DNA from: an uncultured Rhodospirillaceae bacterium
Lineage (GTDB): Bacteria > Pseudomonadota > Alphaproteobacteria > UBA8366 > GCA-2717185
Reading direction: 5' to 3'
DNA length: 42,495 nucleotides
Assembly: GCA_913044215.1 (NCBI GenBank)
Contig: CAJWOT010000007.1
Coordinates: 1-42,495 of the forward strand
The notes under the pieces are model-generated. The model was not told where the DNA came from. It made no database searches and was given only the letters and a program-made list of their open reading frames with translations. The position numbers and the translations under genes were made by a program. Below, piece by piece: positions 1 through 8,067 of this stretch. How positions within the stretch are numbered: position 1 is the first letter of the stretch; each line of letters begins with the position of its first letter.

Positions 1-3
1 GCC

Positions 4-465
4 TCAGGCTATTTCCTCGTACCGAGCGCCCAAATTCTCCGGCAGAGACAGATCGCCGCCGAGGAAATTCAGGAACTTCGGATCGATCCTCTCATACATA
101 TCCAGTTTCAATTGGCAATAGCTGGGGTGCGGCTTCAGCTCCGGATGCGCTTCCTGCCACAACATACCCGTCTGCCAGCCCGTGATCTCTGCACCGGTCA
201 GCGTTTTGAGCGCGTTCGGGATCACCTGATTGTCGCGCCGGTACCGCATGGCGAAAATGAGCGACGGCACGATATCCGTTTTCCCCCGGTCGAGAAGCAT
301 CTGCACCGCGACATCCTTCTGCTCCACGGTTCCCGTCGTCGCCAGCTTGCTGAGCGCGGCGACATCACGGTCGGTCAGTTCCTGCGCGCAGGCGGCACCG
401 GTTGCCAGCACCACCACCGCCAGCACGGAACAGATCGATAGGGTTTGCAGAATTTTATCGAACAT
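4..465 (-). CDS. Exported protein resembling the N-terminal part of DUF3179 proteins; probably truncated by a stop codon
   Basis: The ORF track begins at 702, but the likely start is ATG 463-465. From there a typical Sec signal peptide follows (basic start, hydrophobic core, ACA-QE cleavage region near residue 28), giving a 153-residue product. The mature part is helical and contains blocks such as NALKTLTGAEITGWQ and HPSYCQLKLDMYERIDPKF, which I recognise from the region ahead of the DUF3179 domain in larger exported proteins. Those relatives continue with a Trp-Gly-Gly block after the EEI motif. Here a TGA (4-6) stands where that Trp would be, and the next codon is GGC. The rest would lie outside the window. 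I infer a nonsense change, but a naturally short protein cannot be excluded. Molecular function is unknown. Confidence 0.6.
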   Translation of the reverse strand: MFDKILQTLSICSVLAVVVLATGAACAQELTDRDVAALSKLATTGTVEQKDVAVQMLLDRGKTDIVPSLIFAMRYRRDNQVIPNALKTLTGAEITGWQTGMLWQEAHPELKPHPSYCQLKLDMYERIDPKFLNFLGGDLSLPENLGARYEEIA

Positions 466-636
466 CGCGTAGCGTTTTACCGTCACCGGCCGGGTATCGT
501 ACAGGGGCTCACTATCATGTGTGGCGAGTTGAACCGGCCCCTCCACTCGAGCCCGCGGGAAATTCTTGGCTGACGCGCCGGGCGCCACGTGGCAGCCTAG
601 CCGTCCTGCGCCCGCTTCTTCGCCGAAACGCCATTC

Positions 637-1842
637 ATGTCCTTCAACCGGCTCGTCATCCTGATGTGCGCCTTTTTGTGGCTCAGCCTGCTGGGCATGC
701 ATTCGGTGCCTGCAATGCTGCCACTGTTCACCGAACTATGGTCGTTGAACTACACTCAAGCCGGCTGGCTTGCCGGGATGAACTACCTGACCTATCTGTT
801 CGGCGTGGCCTATGTCGGGGTCACGGACCGGATCGATGCCAGGCGGCTGCTGATCATCGGCGCGCTGCTCAACGTGGCCGGCTATGGCGGCATGGGGCTG
901 GCGGACGGGTTCTGGAGCGCCCTCGTCTTCCGCGGCATTCAGGGGCTGGGCTTCGCCTGGACCTATATGCCGGGCATCAAGGCGATGAGCGACCGTATCC
1001 CGGGCGACGGCAAGGGGCGGGCCGCGGCAATCTACGTCTCCAGCTTCGCGATCGGATCCGGCGTGTCGGTCTGGATCGCGGCCGAGATCGCCGTTGCCTA
1101 TGGCTGGCAGTGGGCCTTCGTCATCCCCGCGATCAGCAACATCTTCGCGGCCGCGCTGCTGTTCTGGTTCCTGCCGGCGATTTCGGTCGAGGGGGCGAGC
1201 GGGCCGCGCAAACTGCTGCCGGACTTCCGGCCGGTATTCCGCAACCGTGCCTCCGTCGGCTATGTCATCGGCTCCTTCGCACATAATTTCGAGCTGCAGG
1301 GTATCCGGTCCTGGACCGTCACCTTTCTGACCTGGGCCGCCGTAACGCAGCCGGACATCCCCGTCACGCTGAACGCCGCGCTGGCCGCCATGGTTTTGAT
1401 CCTGATCGGCGTGCCGAGCAGTTTCGTCGGCGCCGAATTCGGCCACCGCATCGGGTACGCGCGGACCTCCTATCTGGCGATGATCCTGTCCGGCGTGTTC
1501 GCACTGGCGGTCGGTTTCGCCGTCGCCTGGCCGATCTGGATCTTTGTCGGGATCCTGATCGCCCACAACCTGCTGGTGCTGGTCGATTCCGGCACGCTGA
1601 ATGGCGGCGCGGTCAACACGGCCGACCCGGCGCAGCGCGGCAACACGGTGGCGGCCTTCGGCACCGCGTCTGCGGCCGGCGGGCTGCTCGGGCCGGTCCT
1701 GCTCGGCTACATCCTCGACGTGACCGGCGGCGGCCAGAGTCCGGAAAGCTGGGGCATCGCCTTTGCCGTGCTCGGCGGCGTGATCCTGATCGGCGGCGTC
1801 GCGGTTCGGGTCCTGTCGCAGCCGCGCGAGACAAATGGTTAG
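637..1842 (+). CDS. MFS transporter
   Basis: This 401-residue protein is almost entirely alternating hydrophobic segments, consistent with the twelve-helix major facilitator fold in the inner membrane. The stretch TDRIDARRLLIIGALL after the second helix matches the conserved loop 2-3 region (Asp/Arg-rich) of the family. GLGFAWTYMPGIKAMSD and the GLLGPVLLGYILD helix near the C-terminus are also typical. It is divergent from the DUF3179-like gene and is followed after about 70 nt by a CoA-transferase on the same strand. That suggests uptake of an organic acid activated by the next gene, but this is inference. No clear Shine-Dalgarno sequence precedes ATG 637; it was chosen because the first helix begins right after it. 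Substrate is unknown. Confidence 0.85.
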   Translation: MSFNRLVILMCAFLWLSLLGMHSVPAMLPLFTELWSLNYTQAGWLAGMNYLTYLFGVAYVGVTDRIDARRLLIIGALLNVAGYGGMGLADGFWSALVFRGIQGLGFAWTYMPGIKAMSDRIPGDGKGRAAAIYVSSFAIGSGVSVWIAAEIAVAYGWQWAFVIPAISNIFAAALLFWFLPAISVEGASGPRKLLPDFRPVFRNRASVGYVIGSFAHNFELQGIRSWTVTFLTWAAVTQPDIPVTLNAALAAMVLILIGVPSSFVGAEFGHRIGYARTSYLAMILSGVFALAVGFAVAWPIWIFVGILIAHNLLVLVDSGTLNGGAVNTADPAQRGNTVAAFGTASAAGGLLGPVLLGYILDVTGGGQSPESWGIAFAVLGGVILIGGVAVRVLSQPRETNG

Positions 1843-1910
1843 GAAGAGCGATTTGCGCCCCTTTGCGCGGATGCTACCGTGAAGACCCCACAGCGTCTGG
1901 AGTGTCGACC

Positions 1911-3140
1911 GTGCAGCCCTTGAAAGATGTCCGCGTTCTCGCCGTCACCGTGTTCCTCGCCGGCCCGTTCCTTAGCATGACACTGGCCCGCTTCGGCGCC
2001 GACGTCATCAAGGTCGAGGTACCGAAGGGCGGCGATCCGGTGCGCGCCCTGGGACCGTTCGCCGGACCGGAAGGCGTCAACCCGACGAAGCAGACCGAGC
2101 AGGACATTCCGACGAAGTTCCTGAAACGCACCCAGGGCGTAAAAAGCGTCACCTTGAACCTCAAAGACCCCGAGGGACGCCGCCTGTTCCTGGAACTCGC
2201 CAAGCAATCCGACGTGGTGATCGAAAATTTGGCGCCCGGCTCGATGACAAGACTGGGGTTGGGCTACGAAGATGTCGCGGCGGTCAATCCGGGCATCGTC
2301 TACTGCTCGATCTCCGGCTATGGCCAGGACGGGCCGCACGCCGACAACCCGGCGCACGACCATCAGATCCAGGCGATGGCCGGGCTGATGGACATCAACG
2401 GGCATCCCGACGGGCCGCCGACCCGCGTCGGCGTCTATGTCAGCGACCTGGTGACACCGCTCTATTCCGCCTTCTCGATCCTGGCCGCGCTGCGCCACAA
2501 GGAACAGACCAGCGAGGGGCAGTATCTCGATGCCTCGATGATGGACACGCTCGCGAGCCTGATGTTCATGGAGCCGCTGGAGGAGTTCCTCGCCGACGGG
2601 CACCCGCCGCGCGCCGGCAACAATGCGCGCACCGGGCCGACCGGCCTGTACCATGTGAAGGATGCCGACGTGATCATCACGGTAGGACACGACCACCGCT
2701 TCGTCGCCCTGTGCGACGCGCTGAAGGCCCCGGAGCTGGGCACGGACCCACGGTTCATCGACGCGATCAAGCGGGCGGAAAACCTCGAAGCGTTACGCGC
2801 CGAACTGCAGGACCGCTTCGCCCGCTTCGAGTGCGACGACATCCTGGCCCGGCTCAAGGAACGGGATGTCCCGGTCGCCCCGGTGCGCACCCTGGACAAG
2901 GTGCTGGCCGATCCGCATTTCCGCGATCGTGGCACCTTGCAACCGATGCGCCACAGCCTGGTCGACGAACCGGTCGAGGACGGCGTCACCGTGGGCTTCC
3001 CGATCAAGTTCTCCAGCGGTCCACTGCCGCAGATGCGCGGCGCGCCCACCCTCGGCATGGACAATGAGGACGTGTTCGGCCGGTTGCTCGATCTGGGCGC
3101 CGAGGAAATCCAGGCGCTGAAGGATAAGGGTGTCGTCTAG
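1911..3140 (+). CDS. CaiB/BaiF family (class III) CoA-transferase
   Basis: The enzyme should move CoA between carboxylic acids through an enzyme-bound aspartyl intermediate in the cytosol. Family features are the N-terminal LKDVRVLAVTVFLAGPF block, the GADVIKVE strand, RTQGVKSVTLNLKDPEGR and SISGYGQDGP. The DNPAHDHQIQAMAG block corresponds to the region that carries the nucleophilic Asp in formyl-CoA transferase-like enzymes. The ORF track starts at TTG 1863. I prefer GTG 1911 because a TGGAG sits about nine bases upstream and the product (409 residues) then starts directly at the conserved domain; GTG 1902 is possible. A TauE/SafE exporter follows after 15 nt, probably co-transcribed. The acid substrate cannot be told from sequence. 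Confidence 0.9.
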   Translation: MQPLKDVRVLAVTVFLAGPFLSMTLARFGADVIKVEVPKGGDPVRALGPFAGPEGVNPTKQTEQDIPTKFLKRTQGVKSVTLNLKDPEGRRLFLELAKQSDVVIENLAPGSMTRLGLGYEDVAAVNPGIVYCSISGYGQDGPHADNPAHDHQIQAMAGLMDINGHPDGPPTRVGVYVSDLVTPLYSAFSILAALRHKEQTSEGQYLDASMMDTLASLMFMEPLEEFLADGHPPRAGNNARTGPTGLYHVKDADVIITVGHDHRFVALCDALKAPELGTDPRFIDAIKRAENLEALRAELQDRFARFECDDILARLKERDVPVAPVRTLDKVLADPHFRDRGTLQPMRHSLVDEPVEDGVTVGFPIKFSSGPLPQMRGAPTLGMDNEDVFGRLLDLGAEEIQALKDKGVV

Positions 3141-3155
3141 GCGCCCGACCCGCCG

Positions 3156-3899
3156 ATGATCGGCGACTTCACCTTCGAGCAACTGCTGCTGGTCGCAGGG
3201 TTCGCGTTCTTCACGCAGATCGTCGGCGGCATCGCGGGGTATGGCACGGGCCTGCTGCTGCCGCTCGTCCTCGTCCCGCTGATCGGCGCGGAGGCCGTCG
3301 TGCCGGTGATCTCGCTGGCGGCACTGATCACCAACCCGACCCGCGCCATCACCTTCTGGAAGTTTCTCGACCGGCGCAAGACGATCTTCGTCACGCTCTG
3401 CGCCCTGCCCGCCACCGCTGTCGGCGCCTACTGGTTCACCCTGCTGACCGGGCGCGGCGCGCAGATCCTGATCGGCTGCCTGCTCATCGCCATGGTGCCG
3501 CTGCGCCATATGCTGCGGCGGCTGCGGGTCCAGCTCAAAGGCGGCGGCATGGCCAGCGCGTCCTTCGGCTTCGGGTTCCTGATGGGTGCGACCCCCGGCA
3601 CCGGCGTGGTGCTGCTGTCGATCCTGATGGCGGCGGGGCTGGCCGGCAATCAGGTCATCGCCACCGACGCCGCGATTTCCGCGTTACTCGGTCTGGTCCG
3701 AACCGGAATCTACGCCGGCTTCGGCGCGCTGCCGTGGGATCTGGCGTTCCTCTCGGTGCTGATCGGCGCGATGGCGACCCCAGGCACCTTGACGGCACGC
3801 TGGATCAGCCGCCGTTTCACGGCTGAATTCCATAACAGTATCTTCGACGTCGTAATCGTGATCGGTGGGAGCGTCCTGCTCTGGCAGGTGTTCGCTTAG
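3156..3899 (+). CDS. TauE/SafE family sulfite/anion exporter-like membrane protein
   Basis: The 247-residue protein has about eight hydrophobic helices and the two half-repeats typical of TauE/SafE (former DUF81) permeases. An early FFTQIVGGIAGYGTGLLLPLVL contains the G-x-x-G rich first-repeat motif. A second-repeat motif, FGFLMGATPGTGVVLLSILMAAGL, has the characteristic Thr-Pro-Gly. Members export sulfite, sulfoacetate or other small organosulfur anions, or take up small acids. Coupling to the CoA-transferase gene 15 nt upstream hints at transport of a small carboxylate or sulfonate. It runs convergently into the thiolase gene, whose stop lies five bases away. Substrate assignment is inference. 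Confidence 0.85.
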   Translation: MIGDFTFEQLLLVAGFAFFTQIVGGIAGYGTGLLLPLVLVPLIGAEAVVPVISLAALITNPTRAITFWKFLDRRKTIFVTLCALPATAVGAYWFTLLTGRGAQILIGCLLIAMVPLRHMLRRLRVQLKGGGMASASFGFGFLMGATPGTGVVLLSILMAAGLAGNQVIATDAAISALLGLVRTGIYAGFGALPWDLAFLSVLIGAMATPGTLTARWISRRFTAEFHNSIFDVVIVIGGSVLLWQVFA

Positions 3900-3903
3900 G
3901 GGT

Positions 3904-5109
3904 TTACGCCCCGTCCATGCCCACGATGCAGACCGAGCACACATTCTGGTGCGGGAAGCCGCCCAGATTGTGGGTCAGACCGAAGACCGGCTGCTCGCTG
4001 CGCTGCCGCTCGGCGGCGCGGCCCTGCATCTGCAGATACATCTCGTAGATCATGCGCAGGCCGGACGCGCCGATCGGGTGGCCGAAACATTTCAGCCCGC
4101 CATCGATCTGACACGGGATCTGCCCGTCGGCGTCGTAGAAGCCGTTCATGACGTCGTTGATCGCGCCGCCCTCCGACGAGATGTGCAGATCTTCCATGGT
4201 CACCAGCTCGGTGACGGAGAAGCAGTCATGCACCTCGATCAGGCTGACCTGGTCGCGCGGCTTCTCGATGCCGGCTTCCTCATAGGCGCGCTTCGCCGCC
4301 GTGCGGGTCGTGATGAAGTGACTGCCGTCCCAGGAATTGTGCTGCGATTCCGTGCCGTTCGACACGGCGAGCTGCAGCGCCTTGACCGTCACCAGATCCT
4401 TCTTGCCGAGCGACTTGGCGATCTCCGGCGTGGTCACGATGGCGCAGGCCGCACCGTCCGACACGCCGCAGCAGTCGAACAGGCCGAGCGGCTCGGCGAT
4501 CATCGGCGCGTTCATGACCTTGTCTTCATCGATCTTGTTGCGCAGATGCGCCTTCGGGTTCTTCGACCCGTTGTCATGGCTCTTGATCGAGATATGCGCC
4601 ATGGCCTTCTTCATGTCCTCGCGCGACTTGCCATGCTTCGCGCCATAGGCCGCGGCGAGCTGCGCGAAGTTGCCGGGCGCGGAGGTGTTGGCCCAGAACA
4701 TGTCGTTGACGGCACCGCGGGTGCGCTGCGGCAGGCCGCCATAGCCGGTGTCCTTGAGCTTCTCGACGCCGAGCGCCAGGGCGATGTCGCAGGCCCCGGA
4801 GGCGACGGCATAGACCGCGCCGCGGAAGGCTTCCGAGCCGCTGGCGCAGTAGTTCTCGACGCGCGTCACCGGGATGAAAGGCAGACGCAAGGCCATCGCC
4901 AAGGGCACGCCGGACTTGCCGACATGCTGTTCCTCGATCGCGGTGGAGAACCAGGCGGCCTGGATGTCGTTCTTTTCGATGCCAGAATCCTCCAGCGCCT
5001 CGATGAACGCCTCGACCATCAAATCTTCGGCGTTGTCGTTCCAGCGCTCGCCGAACTTGGCGCAGCCCATGCCCAGAATCGCGACCTTATCCTTGATTCC
5101 CGTAGCCAT
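3904..5109 (-). CDS. Thiolase-family protein (acetyl-CoA acetyltransferase / SCP2-type)
   Basis: This 401-residue protein has the thiolase fold and three catalytic blocks. ENYCASGSEAFRGA carries the nucleophilic Cys (about residue 88), EVHDCFSVTEL holds the His-containing block, and KCFGHPIGASGLRMIYEM is the C-terminal GHPxGxSG-type block. It resembles the thiolases that pair with DUF35 partners rather than classical PhaA/FadA. The upstream gene on the same strand ends with a DUF35 zinc ribbon/OB fold and is separated by 17 nt. The start ATG 5109 is preceded by GAGGAGACG. A complex of thiolase, HMG-CoA-synthase-like protein and DUF35, analogous to the archaeal thiolase/HMGS/DUF35 channel, is a reasonable inference. 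Cytosolic acyl-CoA carbon-carbon bond making or breaking is the expected role. Confidence 0.9.
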   Translation of the reverse strand: MATGIKDKVAILGMGCAKFGERWNDNAEDLMVEAFIEALEDSGIEKNDIQAAWFSTAIEEQHVGKSGVPLAMALRLPFIPVTRVENYCASGSEAFRGAVYAVASGACDIALALGVEKLKDTGYGGLPQRTRGAVNDMFWANTSAPGNFAQLAAAYGAKHGKSREDMKKAMAHISIKSHDNGSKNPKAHLRNKIDEDKVMNAPMIAEPLGLFDCCGVSDGAACAIVTTPEIAKSLGKKDLVTVKALQLAVSNGTESQHNSWDGSHFITTRTAAKRAYEEAGIEKPRDQVSLIEVHDCFSVTELVTMEDLHISSEGGAINDVMNGFYDADGQIPCQIDGGLKCFGHPIGASGLRMIYEMYLQMQGRAAERQRSEQPVFGLTHNLGGFPHQNVCSVCIVGMDGA

Positions 5110-5126
5110 GTTCGTCGTCTCCTCGC

Positions 5127-6587
5127 TCAGTCTCCGGCCTCGATCGGCGCGGCTTTCCAGAAATAGCGGCGGAAGCCGCGTTTGCCGTCGTAATCTTTCA
5201 CCCGGAACATCATACGCATCGGCAGGCCCACATCCAATTTGGCACCGGGCGTGACGTCCGTGAAGTCAATCATCATACGCCCGCCCTCGTCGAATTGCAC
5301 CATGCCGTAATAGGCCGGCGGATCGGCGGAATAGGTCAGGCTGTCCGCGGTGTAGGAGTTCATCTTGCCGGTCATTTCGGCGAAGGAATGGTCCTCCTGC
5401 GTGTGAAAGGCCTCGCAGTTTGGATTCACGCAGACCGCGGTCTTCGGGTATTGCAGGGTGCCGCATTTCGTGCATTTGCCGCCGACGAGCCCCAGGATCA
5501 TGTCCTTGTTGCGGTAAAGCGTGGTCATGCCGCTCTGCCGGTCGACCTCTGCGCGCAACCCGTGCTCCGAATTGATCAGTTCGTTGAAGGACAGGAACTT
5601 GTTGTAATTGGTTTCCTCTCGCCGACGGGCAAGATGGCCGTTGATGCCGGTGCGTTTCGGCAGCTTGGCCAGCGCGTCCGTCGTCTCGACCAGGATCGCG
5701 TCCGCGCCCTGTCCGAACCCGACGACCAGAATCTTCTGCCCCGGCGCGGCCTCTTCCAATGCGTTCACCAGCATGACCAGCGGGTGTGCAACGCCGGACT
5801 CGCCCATATTGGCCTGCAGGTTATCGCGCACGCCGTCTCCGGCGACCCCCAGCCGCTTGGCGATCATACCGGCGACGCGGCGCGCAGCCGCCGGGAAGCA
5901 GAATTGATCGACCGCATCGGCCGCGACGCCAGCCTTCGCCAGCATCTTCTCAACCGCATCCGGCACGATCTTGAGATAGCCCTCGTCGCGGATCCAGCGC
6001 TCCTCCCAGACATAGTCGTAGGCGTTGTCCTGGCCGCGGTAATGGTCGACGAAATCGACCGTTTCGGTGTGATATCCCAGCACCGTGGCCACCACGTCGC
6101 CCTCACCGACCAGCAGCGCCGCCGCGCCGTCGCCGGTGGTCAGCTCCAGCGGGTTCGCCGCCTTGGTCCGGCGCTTCTCTCCGCTCGCCAGAAGCACCGG
6201 GCCACCGGCGCCACCCGATGCCTGCAAGGCCGCGATCAGGCCCGAGGTTCCGGCACGCTGCGAGGCCGCGATATCCATGGTCTGAATGCCGCTGTCGAGG
6301 CGCAGTGCCTCGGCCACGATGCCGCTGTTCTGCCGGTCTTGGAACGGATAGCTGGTCGACGCCATGTAGAGCGCGGCCAAGCTATTTCGGTCGAAACCGC
6401 CCAGACAATCACGCGCCGCCTCGACAGCCATGGTGACGCTGTCCTCGTCCCAATTGGCCATCGACCGCTCGCCCTTGGCGAGCCCCTTCAGCGCTGGATT
6501 GAACCAGGAATTCGCGTCCGCGATCGACTGGCGGCTCAAGCGAATGCGCGGCACGTAACCGCCAAAGGACAAAATCCCCGCTGCCAT
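5127..6587 (-). CDS. HMG-CoA synthase-like (ketosynthase III fold) protein fused to a C-terminal DUF35 zinc-ribbon/OB domain
   Basis: Residues about 1-310 form a ketosynthase-fold domain (GILSFGGYVPRIRLSR, NWDEDSVTMAVEAARDCL, GDGAAALLVGEGD, VGFGQGADAILVE). Residues about 350-480 form a DUF35 domain with a zinc ribbon (Cys372-x2-Cys375, then Cys386-x4-Cys391) and an OB-like end. In archaeal HMG-CoA synthases the nucleophilic Cys lies in an A-C-K-A-G-T block. Here the matching block is A-S-Q-R-A-G-T, so Gln110 takes the Cys position. A Cys-to-Gln change is what turns ketosynthases into decarboxylases in KSQ domains, so ordinary HMG-CoA synthesis is unlikely. ATG 6587 has GGGAGAG upstream. It is first gene of the operon with the thiolase and divergent from the Rieske oxygenase. 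The true reaction is unknown. Confidence 0.85.
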   Translation of the reverse strand: MAAGILSFGGYVPRIRLSRQSIADANSWFNPALKGLAKGERSMANWDEDSVTMAVEAARDCLGGFDRNSLAALYMASTSYPFQDRQNSGIVAEALRLDSGIQTMDIAASQRAGTSGLIAALQASGGAGGPVLLASGEKRRTKAANPLELTTGDGAAALLVGEGDVVATVLGYHTETVDFVDHYRGQDNAYDYVWEERWIRDEGYLKIVPDAVEKMLAKAGVAADAVDQFCFPAAARRVAGMIAKRLGVAGDGVRDNLQANMGESGVAHPLVMLVNALEEAAPGQKILVVGFGQGADAILVETTDALAKLPKRTGINGHLARRREETNYNKFLSFNELINSEHGLRAEVDRQSGMTTLYRNKDMILGLVGGKCTKCGTLQYPKTAVCVNPNCEAFHTQEDHSFAEMTGKMNSYTADSLTYSADPPAYYGMVQFDEGGRMMIDFTDVTPGAKLDVGLPMRMMFRVKDYDGKRGFRRYFWKAAPIEAGD

Positions 6588-6741
6588 GTTTCTCTCTCCC
6601 TACGGCCGGTGGCGCCCGTTCAAGCGGACGCGTCGTCTACCGTCACGCGATACACCCTCACGGCGGATTTGTCTATTCGTCGCACCCGTTTCGCGACAAC
6701 CTAGAACCGCCTATAAAGAACGTCAGCGAGGAGAACCGAAG

Positions 6742-8052
6742 ATGCTGACAGCCGTCGAAAACGATCTGTTAACCCGAACCGGACCCGCAGCGCCGATGGG
6801 ACAGTATTTCCGCCGCTTTTGGCAGCCCGTCGCCCTGTCGGAAGAACTGGCGGAAGCGGACGGACCGCCGGTCCGGGTCAATATCCTGGGCGAGGCGCTG
6901 GTTGCATTCCGAGACACGGAAGGCCGGATCGGCTTGATCGACTCCTATTGCCCGCATCGCGGGGCCGATCTGTTCTACGGCCGCAACGAGGAGTGCGGCC
7001 TGCGTTGCGTCTATCACGGCTGGAAGTTCGGCGTGGACGGCAAGGCCATGGATCTACCCAACGTGCCGCCCGGCGTACGCATGCACGATACGATGCGGGT
7101 GAAGGCCTACCCGACGCGGGAATATGGCGGCTATGTCTGGGCGCATCTGGGACCGCCCGCCGAAGAACTGCCGGGCGGCGTGCTGCCTGAAATACCGCAG
7201 CTCGAATTCGGGCAGATTCCATCCGAAAACCGTTACGTCACCAAACAACTCCTGGAATGCAATTGGGCGCAGATCATCGAAGGCGATCTCGACACTTCAC
7301 ACTTTTCCTTCCTGCACATGCCGGCGCCCAGCGTCGCGTCGAACAAGAACCCGGACGCGCCGGCGGACGAGCGCCGTCTGCGCTGGATCCGCAACGACCC
7401 GATGCCGCAATTTTCCATCAAACAGCATGAGGTCGGCTTCGTCGTCGGCGGTATGCGCGAGGCTGACGGCGAGAAGTACTGGCGCATGACGCAATACATG
7501 CTGCCCTCGCACGGCACCGGCCCGTCGACCATGCCGGGCGAAACCTATTTCGGCTTCACCGTCGTGCCCGTCGACGACGAGGCATCCTGGGTCTTCACCT
7601 ATGCCTGGAACCCGGAACGGGTGATCGACGCGGCGGAGCGCGAGAAGCTGGACAACGGGCACGGAGTGATCGCCAAGCTGGGCGAGGACTACCGGCCGCT
7701 CAAGAACCGCTCAAACGACTTCATGATCGACCGCGAGGTGCAGAAGCACCGTACCTTCACCGGTGTCGCCGGTTTGGCCGAACAGGACGCGATGATCCAA
7801 CAGAGCCAGGGCTATATCGCCGACCGCACGCGCGAGAACCTGACCGCCACCGACGCCGCTATCGTCCGCTTCCGCCGCACGGTGATGGAAGCAGCACAAG
7901 CCTTGGCGGACGGCACCGAACCCGAAGCCCCGCAGCTGCATGACTACTACAAGACCCGCCCGGGCAGCTGGTTTGCGGCCGAGGGCGTGCCGTTCGAGGA
8001 CGTGCTGCAGGAACGCTTCGGCGACCCGCTGGGGCGTGTGCCAGTGAACTAG
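6742..8052 (+). CDS. Rieske [2Fe-2S] non-heme iron oxygenase, large subunit (phthalate 4,5-dioxygenase type)
   Basis: The 436-residue product has an N-terminal Rieske domain. Cys70-P-His72 and Cys89-x2-His92 (CPHRGADLFYG and CVYHGWKF) bind the iron-sulfur cluster. The catalytic domain has the mononuclear iron motif EGDLDTSHFSFLH, with His187 and His192 as ligands and an Asp bridge just before. The QDAMIQQSQGYIADRTREN segment is typical of the phthalate/vanillate oxygenase group, which hydroxylates or demethylates aromatic acids. ATG 6742 is chosen over the track start 6586 because GAGGAGAACC precedes it and homologues begin here. Its reductase is not adjacent. It faces the HMGS-like/thiolase operon across a shared 150-bp promoter region. 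Substrate is unknown. Confidence 0.92.
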   Translation: MLTAVENDLLTRTGPAAPMGQYFRRFWQPVALSEELAEADGPPVRVNILGEALVAFRDTEGRIGLIDSYCPHRGADLFYGRNEECGLRCVYHGWKFGVDGKAMDLPNVPPGVRMHDTMRVKAYPTREYGGYVWAHLGPPAEELPGGVLPEIPQLEFGQIPSENRYVTKQLLECNWAQIIEGDLDTSHFSFLHMPAPSVASNKNPDAPADERRLRWIRNDPMPQFSIKQHEVGFVVGGMREADGEKYWRMTQYMLPSHGTGPSTMPGETYFGFTVVPVDDEASWVFTYAWNPERVIDAAEREKLDNGHGVIAKLGEDYRPLKNRSNDFMIDREVQKHRTFTGVAGLAEQDAMIQQSQGYIADRTRENLTATDAAIVRFRRTVMEAAQALADGTEPEAPQLHDYYKTRPGSWFAAEGVPFEDVLQERFGDPLGRVPVN

Positions 8053-8067
8053 CGCGGAAATTTCGCG

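Noticed and set aside
4-6. TGA in the DUF3179-type gene as a second selenocysteine codon
   Set aside because: Relatives have Trp, not Cys, at this place, so Sec makes no chemical sense.
3899-3912. GGGG-TTTACG-CCCC hairpin between the exporter and thiolase genes as a terminator
   Set aside because: Only four pairs and no T-run; overlaps the thiolase stop.
3865-5166. A 433-residue plus-strand ORF
   Set aside because: Antisense to the thiolase gene; no recognisable domain.
5295-6704. A 469-residue plus-strand ORF
   Set aside because: Antisense to the HMGS-like gene, which has strong motifs and a ribosome binding site.
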